Program-made: the position numbers and the translations under genes | Shown: positions 59,951-64,000 of the stretch, piece by piece | Numbering within the stretch: the first letter of the stretch is position 1 | Layout of the letters: each line of letters opens with the position of its first letter | The notes under the pieces: model-generated | Databases searched by the model: none | What the model was told of the DNA's origin: nothing | What the model saw: the letters and a program-made list of their open reading frames with translations, nothing else | Source: Shouchella oshimensis | GTDB taxonomy: Bacteria > Bacillota > Bacilli > Bacillales > Bacillaceae_D | Length of the DNA stretch: 64,000 bases | Assembly: GCF_002019765.1 (NCBI RefSeq) | Contig: NZ_KV917380.1 | Coordinates: 79,849-143,848 of the forward strand | Direction of reading: 5' to 3'

Positions 59951-60886
59951 TTGGAAGACAAGAACGTTGTAACAAGAGGGATAATAAACGGGTTACTGTT
60001 TGTTCTATTGTACACTCTGCTTGTTACTGGTATTCCCTTAATCAACACACTTGCATTTATCACACTTCCCTTACCGCTTCTTTATATAACCGCAGTGTAT
60101 GGATTAAAAACAGGAACGATGGTCGCTAGCGTGGCGACAGTGGCGACAGTTGGGTTATCGCTTGTTTTTTCAAGTATGATATTTGTCCCCATTTGTTTCG
60201 CCGTAATCGGTGTTCTCGTTGGTTATTATCAATATATGAGGAAGTCGGCGGTCGAACGAATCGTTGTATTCATTATTGCGCCGTTTTTATCTTTAGCTAT
60301 GATCTATGTGATCATTGAAGGATTATATGATGTGTCGATTTTAGGTGCGGTGCGAGAAACATTAGTAGAAACCCAAAGGCTAGCTGAGTCGTTTGCTGTT
60401 GATGTATATGATGACGCGTTTATCCGAGAATATATGCAGATGCTACAAGATATGATGCCTTTTTTACTCCTCGTATTCGGTACAATGTATGGGTTTATCC
60501 TTTATGGACTGTCTACGCTTGTGTATAAACGAGTAGGAATACAATATGATAAACTTCCTGCCTTTCGCAACTGGCAGTTTCCGAGATCTATTATTGCTTT
60601 CTATTTTTTGTTTATGCTTCTAGGGTTCATTTCGTTTGAGCAGGGTTCTCTTATGGCGAGCCTTTCGTTAACAGGGTTTAACATCTTTAGTATTTTTCTT
60701 CTGATACAAGGTCTATCTTTTATCCAAACCTATATGTATGATAAAAAGGCATCGAAAACAGTAATCGTGATTGTCACGTTTGGACTGGTGCTGTTGATGT
60801 TGGTTATGCAGTTAACGATACTATTCATAAAGATTATCGGATTGATGGATTTGATGTTACGCTTAAGGGATCGATTAAAGGAATAA
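59951..60886 (+). CDS. yybS: YybS family membrane protein (DUF2232)
   Basis: A 311-residue integral membrane protein with about eight hydrophobic helices and no recognisable catalytic motif. The DUF2232/YybS family resembles the membrane part of ECF-type or ThiW-like proteins; its function is unknown. It always precedes gdpP in bacilli, suggesting a link to c-di-AMP or to the ribosomal cluster. TTG start at 59951, with AGAGGTGA upstream. It lies 31 bases before gdpP. Confidence 0.9.
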   Translation: MEDKNVVTRGIINGLLFVLLYTLLVTGIPLINTLAFITLPLPLLYITAVYGLKTGTMVASVATVATVGLSLVFSSMIFVPICFAVIGVLVGYYQYMRKSAVERIVVFIIAPFLSLAMIYVIIEGLYDVSILGAVRETLVETQRLAESFAVDVYDDAFIREYMQMLQDMMPFLLLVFGTMYGFILYGLSTLVYKRVGIQYDKLPAFRNWQFPRSIIAFYFLFMLLGFISFEQGSLMASLSLTGFNIFSIFLLIQGLSFIQTYMYDKKASKTVIVIVTFGLVLLMLVMQLTILFIKIIGLMDLMLRLRDRLKE

Positions 60887-60917
60887 ATTTGGCCGTAATG
60901 AGTAGGAGATGACATTC

Positions 60918-62888
60918 ATGCCTAATTGGAACAAGCCGTGGTGGCAGCATACGTATGTCATCACTCTATTTACCCTCGTTTTAGCTTTAACGGCTTGGCT
61001 TACGTTTAATCAGTGGGAAGCGGGTGTTGCTGTAACAGCGCTTTTACTGATCTGGGTGTTTTTTTACTTTAGAGCAAAGAAAAAGGACGATCATTATCTT
61101 GATACGTATATTTCAACGCTTTCGTACCGAGTGAATAAAGCAAGTGATGTAGCTATAACAAAGCTTCCTGTAGGGATTGTTCTTTATAATGAAAGTGGAA
61201 CCATACAATGGACAAATCCATTTATACAAGAGCGTTTTGGAACAGGGTTAAATGGAATGGATGTAACTGTTATCCATAAAGATTTACAGCAGTATATCCA
61301 AGATGATACCGCAGAAGAAACCATACAGTTTGAATCTGGCTATTATCATTTTACGTTTGAACAAAACGAACGACTGATTTACGTGGTAGATGTTACAGAA
61401 AAAGAAACAACGCAGAAGCGGTATGATCATATGCTACCGTTAATTGCGCATATTTATTTAGACAATTACGATGAAGTAACCCAAAGCATGGACGACCAAA
61501 TTCGTAGTCGCTTGCTAGCCCAAGTCACTACGGCACTAAATAACTGGGCAAATGATTATGACATTTACTTACGCAGAACATCGTCAGATCGGTTTTTAGC
61601 AGTTATGAATCATAAGACATTGTTACTGTTAGAAGAGAATCGTTTTGAACTTCTTGATGAAATACGTGAGATTACTGCGAAGGAAAAAGCACCCATTACC
61701 CTTAGTATTGGTGTAGGTACAGAAGAAGCTTCTTTAAAACAACTTGGTGTATTAGCTCAATCCAGTCTTGATTTAGCCTTAGGACGAGGTGGAGACCAAG
61801 TAGCCATTAAGAAGAAAAATGGACGCGTTCGATTTTACGGAGGAAAAACAAACGCTGTAGAAAAGCGAACTCGAGTCCGAGCGCGAGTAATTTCCCATGC
61901 TTTGCGTGATTTCGTTAAAGAGAGCGAAAAAGTGATTGTCATGGGTCATAATAGACCAGATATGGATGCAATTGGTGCTTCCCTTGGTGTCTTGAAACTG
62001 GCAGACTTAAATGATCGCGAAGGCTTTATTGTACTTGATGAAGAAGATACAAATGCTGATGTTCAACGATTGTTAGATGAAGTCAAGCAGCAGGAACATT
62101 TATGGAATCAATTTGTTACGCCTGAAGAAGCTGTACAGATTGCTGATAAAGAAACGTTGCTTGTTATTGTAGATACGCATAAGCCATCTATGGTCATTGA
62201 ACCTAAACTATTGCAGATGGTTGACCGCATTATTGTACTCGACCACCATCGCAGAAGTGAAGACTTTGTACATGACCCAGTGCTTGTTTATATGGAACCG
62301 TATGCTTCCTCAACAGCAGAGCTTGTTACAGAATTATTAGAGTATCAACCGATGCAATTTAAAATGGATCGATTAGAAGCGACAGCATTGCTTGCAGGTA
62401 TCACCGTTGATACGAAAAGCTTTGCGGTTCGTACGGGTGCGCGTACTTTTGATGCTGCGTCGTTCCTAAGAGCAAATGGTGCAGATACAGCCCTTGTACA
62501 AAAGCTTTTAAAAGAAGACTTAGCGAGTTATGTTCGCCGCTCTAAGCTGATGGAAAATGCGTATGTCTACCGAGACGGTTATGCAATTGCAATGGCGAAT
62601 GATGATGAGCCATATGATCAGATTATTATTGCGCAAGCAGCAGATACGCTTTTAACAATGAGTGGCGTTCGTGCCTCATTTGTTATTTGTAAAAGAGGCG
62701 ATGGTCGAGTCGGAGTTAGTGCTCGATCCCTTGGTGATATCAATGTGCAAGTCATTATGGAACGTCTTGGCGGTGGAGGACATCTGTCAAACGCAGCAAC
62801 ACAACTAGAAGATGCTGAGAGAGAAGAAGTAAAAGATCGATTAGAACAAGCGATAGACGATGGATTTGAAGGAGGTTCGGAACGATGA
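60918..62888 (+). CDS. gdpP: Cyclic-di-AMP phosphodiesterase GdpP
   Basis: Membrane enzyme that hydrolyses c-di-AMP to pApA, controlling potassium and osmolyte balance and cell-wall stress. It has 656 residues: two N-terminal membrane helices (about 12-55), a PAS-like domain (about 75-150), a degenerate GGDEF domain lacking the GGDEF motif (about 170-300), the DHH domain with [11 protein letters not shown] (about 342), DTHKPSM and LDHHRR (about 440), and the DHHA1 end [12 protein letters not shown] (about 617). ATG 60918 lies 9 bases after AGGAG; ATG 60909 is inside it. It overlaps rplI by 4 bases (ATGA). Confidence 0.96.
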   Translation: MPNWNKPWWQHTYVITLFTLVLALTAWLTFNQWEAGVAVTALLLIWVFFYFRAKKKDDHYLDTYISTLSYRVNKASDVAITKLPVGIVLYNESGTIQWTNPFIQERFGTGLNGMDVTVIHKDLQQYIQDDTAEETIQFESGYYHFTFEQNERLIYVVDVTEKETTQKRYDHMLPLIAHIYLDNYDEVTQSMDDQIRSRLLAQVTTALNNWANDYDIYLRRTSSDRFLAVMNHKTLLLLEENRFELLDEIREITAKEKAPITLSIGVGTEEASLKQLGVLAQSSLDLALGRGGDQVAIKKKNGRVRFYGGKTNAVEKRTRVRARVISHALRDFVKESEKVIVMGHNRPDMDAIGASLGVLKLADLNDREGFIVLDEEDTNADVQRLLDEVKQQEHLWNQFVTPEEAVQIADKETLLVIVDTHKPSMVIEPKLLQMVDRIIVLDHHRRSEDFVHDPVLVYMEPYASSTAELVTELLEYQPMQFKMDRLEATALLAGITVDTKSFAVRTGARTFDAASFLRANGADTALVQKLLKEDLASYVRRSKLMENAYVYRDGYAIAMANDDEPYDQIIIAQAADTLLTMSGVRASFVICKRGDGRVGVSARSLGDINVQVIMERLGGGGHLSNAATQLEDAEREEVKDRLEQAIDDGFEGGSER

Positions 62889-63328
62889 AAGTTATTTTTT
62901 TGAAAGATGTAAAAGGTAAAGGTAAAAAAGGGGAAACGAAAAACGTTGCGGAAGGGTATGCAAGAAACTACTTGCTTCCAAACCAATTAGCGAAGGAAGC
63001 TACTTCCGGAAACATTAAAGATCTTGAAGCACAAAAAAAGAGCCAAGATAAAAAAGCACAAGCAGAGCTTGAAGACGCGCAAGCATTTAAACAGAAATTA
63101 GAAGAATTAACGATTACCATTCCTGCAAAAGCAGGCGAGGGTGGCCGATTATTCGGAGCTGTATCAACCAAGCAAATTGCAGAAGCCCTACAAAAAGAAG
63201 TCAAGAAAATTGACAAGCGCAAAATTCAATTAGATGAACCAATCCGTTCACTTGGTTATACAAAAGTTCCGATCAAGATTCATCCAGAGGTAACAGCTGT
63301 ATTAAATGTTCATGTGAAGGAAGTATAA
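62885..63328 (+). CDS. rplI: Ribosomal protein L9
   Basis: A 147-residue protein with the L9 start [21 protein letters not shown] and signature [15 protein letters not shown], a long central helix rich in Lys, Ala and Gln, and a C-terminal RNA-binding domain ([14 protein letters not shown]). ATG overlaps the gdpP stop codon. The yybS-gdpP-rplI-dnaC order is the standard one in bacilli. Confidence 0.98.
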   Translation: MKVIFLKDVKGKGKKGETKNVAEGYARNYLLPNQLAKEATSGNIKDLEAQKKSQDKKAQAELEDAQAFKQKLEELTITIPAKAGEGGRLFGAVSTKQIAEALQKEVKKIDKRKIQLDEPIRSLGYTKVPIKIHPEVTAVLNVHVKEV

Positions 63329-63340
63329 GGATGTAGAAGA

Positions 63341-63372
63341 GAAGCTGACTCAAAACGAGTCAGCTTCATTTC
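63341..63372 (+). terminator. Hairpin after rplI (weak terminator)
   Basis: GAAGCTGACTC and GAGTCAGCTTC form a perfect 11-bp stem with a 5-base loop, but the following ATTTCC is a poor T run. Partial read-through into dnaC is likely. Confidence 0.65.
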
Positions 63373-63401
63373 CGTTAACTATTACAAAAGGAGTAAACCT
63401 T

Positions 63402-64000
63402 ATGAGTGATCTTCTAAATGACCGGACGCCCCCACAAAATATTGAAGCAGAACAAGCTGTCCTTGGCTCCATTTTACTTGAAGAACAGGCGCTCACAACA
63501 GCAAGTGAACGACTTCTTCCGCAAGACTTTTACCGTGCTAGTCACCAACGAATATATGAAGCGATGCTTGATATTAGTGAAAAAGGTGAGCCTGTCGATT
63601 TAGTCACGTTGACGGCAGATCTTCAAGGTAGGCAGTGGCTTGACGATATTGGTGGTGTCGCTTATTTAACAGATATCGCTGAAACCGTTCCAACAGCAAC
63701 GAATGTAGATTACTATAGTCGTATTGTAGAAGAGAAATCTTTATTAAGACGCTTAATTCGTGCCGCATCAGATATCGTTAAAGACGGTTATGCAAGCGAG
63801 GATGAGGTAGGTGCCATCCTCGATCATGCAGAAAAGACAATTCTAGAAGTAGCGCAACAAAAAAATTCATCCAATTTCGTTCAGATTAAAGATGTTTTAC
63901 TAGAAACGTATGATCAAATTGAAGTGCTCCAACAATCTCGTGGTGATATTACAGGGATTGCGACAGGCTTCTCTGAACTAGATACAATGACCGCAGGCTT
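63402..64000 (+). CDS. dnaC: Replicative DNA helicase DnaC (DnaB type), N-terminal part cut by window edge
   Basis: The hexameric helicase of the replication fork in bacilli. The visible 199 codons begin MSDLLNDRTPPQNIEAEQAVLGS, the standard DnaB N-terminal helicase domain, and reach GIATGFSELDTMTAG at the edge of the RecA-like ATPase domain. The Walker A motif lies beyond the window. ATG 63402 with AAAAGGAG 8 bases upstream. It has its own ribosome binding site after the rplI hairpin and is open to the last base. Confidence 0.97.
   Translation, partial: MSDLLNDRTPPQNIEAEQAVLGSILLEEQALTTASERLLPQDFYRASHQRIYEAMLDISEKGEPVDLVTLTADLQGRQWLDDIGGVAYLTDIAETVPTATNVDYYSRIVEEKSLLRRLIRAASDIVKDGYASEDEVGAILDHAEKTILEVAQQKNSSNFVQIKDVLLETYDQIEVLQQSRGDITGIATGFSELDTMTAG

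Overview
The window is the replication-origin region of a Bacillaceae chromosome. The order gyrA-gyrB-remB-recF-yaaA-dnaN-dnaA-oriC-rpmH-rnpA-spoIIIJ-jag-mnmE-mnmG-rsmG-noc-soj-spo0J-yyaC-ychF-rpsF-ssb-rpsR-yybS-gdpP-rplI-dnaC is the classic Bacillus arrangement. The sporulation genes bofA, spoIIIJ, soj/spo0J and yyaC point to an endospore former. Strongly acidic secreted lipoproteins and a probable ectoine-degradation locus suggest an alkaliphilic or halotolerant relative such as Shouchella or Alkalihalobacillus. The species is an inference.

Layout. oriC lies at about 42.6-44.6 kb. Nearly all genes point away from it, so they are co-directional with replication: minus strand on the left, plus strand on the right. 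The main exceptions are the peptide-transporter permease/ATPase genes (7-11 kb), yaaC, a 54-codon small gene at 35.0 kb, and yyaC. From left to right: the 5' end of a 16S rRNA gene with tandem promoters (1-473); bofA-yaaL-recR-yaaK-dnaX (0.5-3.7 kb); the SRP RNA, tadA and tRNA-Ser(UGA) (3.9-4.9 kb); a divergent oligopeptide ABC transporter (5-10.9 kb); an HD phosphohydrolase (11.1-11.8 kb); a glutamine-type amino-acid ABC transporter (12.2-14.4 kb); a five-gene catabolic operon (14.6-20.7 kb) with a PucR regulator and a nitrilase-family gene (20.9-23.4 kb); dacA, guaB and yaaC; a complete rRNA operon (28.2-33.4 kb); an SDR gene; the gyrase/replication-initiation block and origin; and the tRNA-modification, chromosome-partition and ribosomal-protein genes up to a truncated dnaC.

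The most interesting part is 12.1-23.5 kb. It sits between dacA and tRNA-Ser/tadA, where Bacillus subtilis carries pdxS-pdxT-serS and neighbours. The first gene of the catabolic operon strongly resembles ectoine hydrolase (EutD/DoeA) and lacks the usual M24 metal ligands. It is followed by a Cys/Met-metabolism PLP enzyme, an M20 amidohydrolase, a homoserine-dehydrogenase-like protein and an aldehyde dehydrogenase. This reads as an ectoine-to-aspartate/homoserine pathway in which the usual AstE-type deacetylase (DoeB/EutE) and class III aminotransferase (DoeD) are replaced or absent. A PucR-type activator and a 10-bp dyad just upstream of a weak-minus-35 promoter suggest how it is switched on.

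Other structures of note: tandem terminator units carrying 5S-rRNA 3'-end remnants behind the rRNA operon; a duplicated 123-bp block in a tRNA-less 16S-23S spacer; a 16-bp perfect inverted repeat carrying DnaA boxes in oriC; a 7-bp hairpin between the Shine-Dalgarno sequence and start codon of mnmG; and a 277-bp intergenic element with terminal inverted repeats after ychF. Many genes appear to start at TTG or GTG, so several starts below were set by Shine-Dalgarno spacing. All calls rest on reading the sequence and remembered family features; no database search was run.
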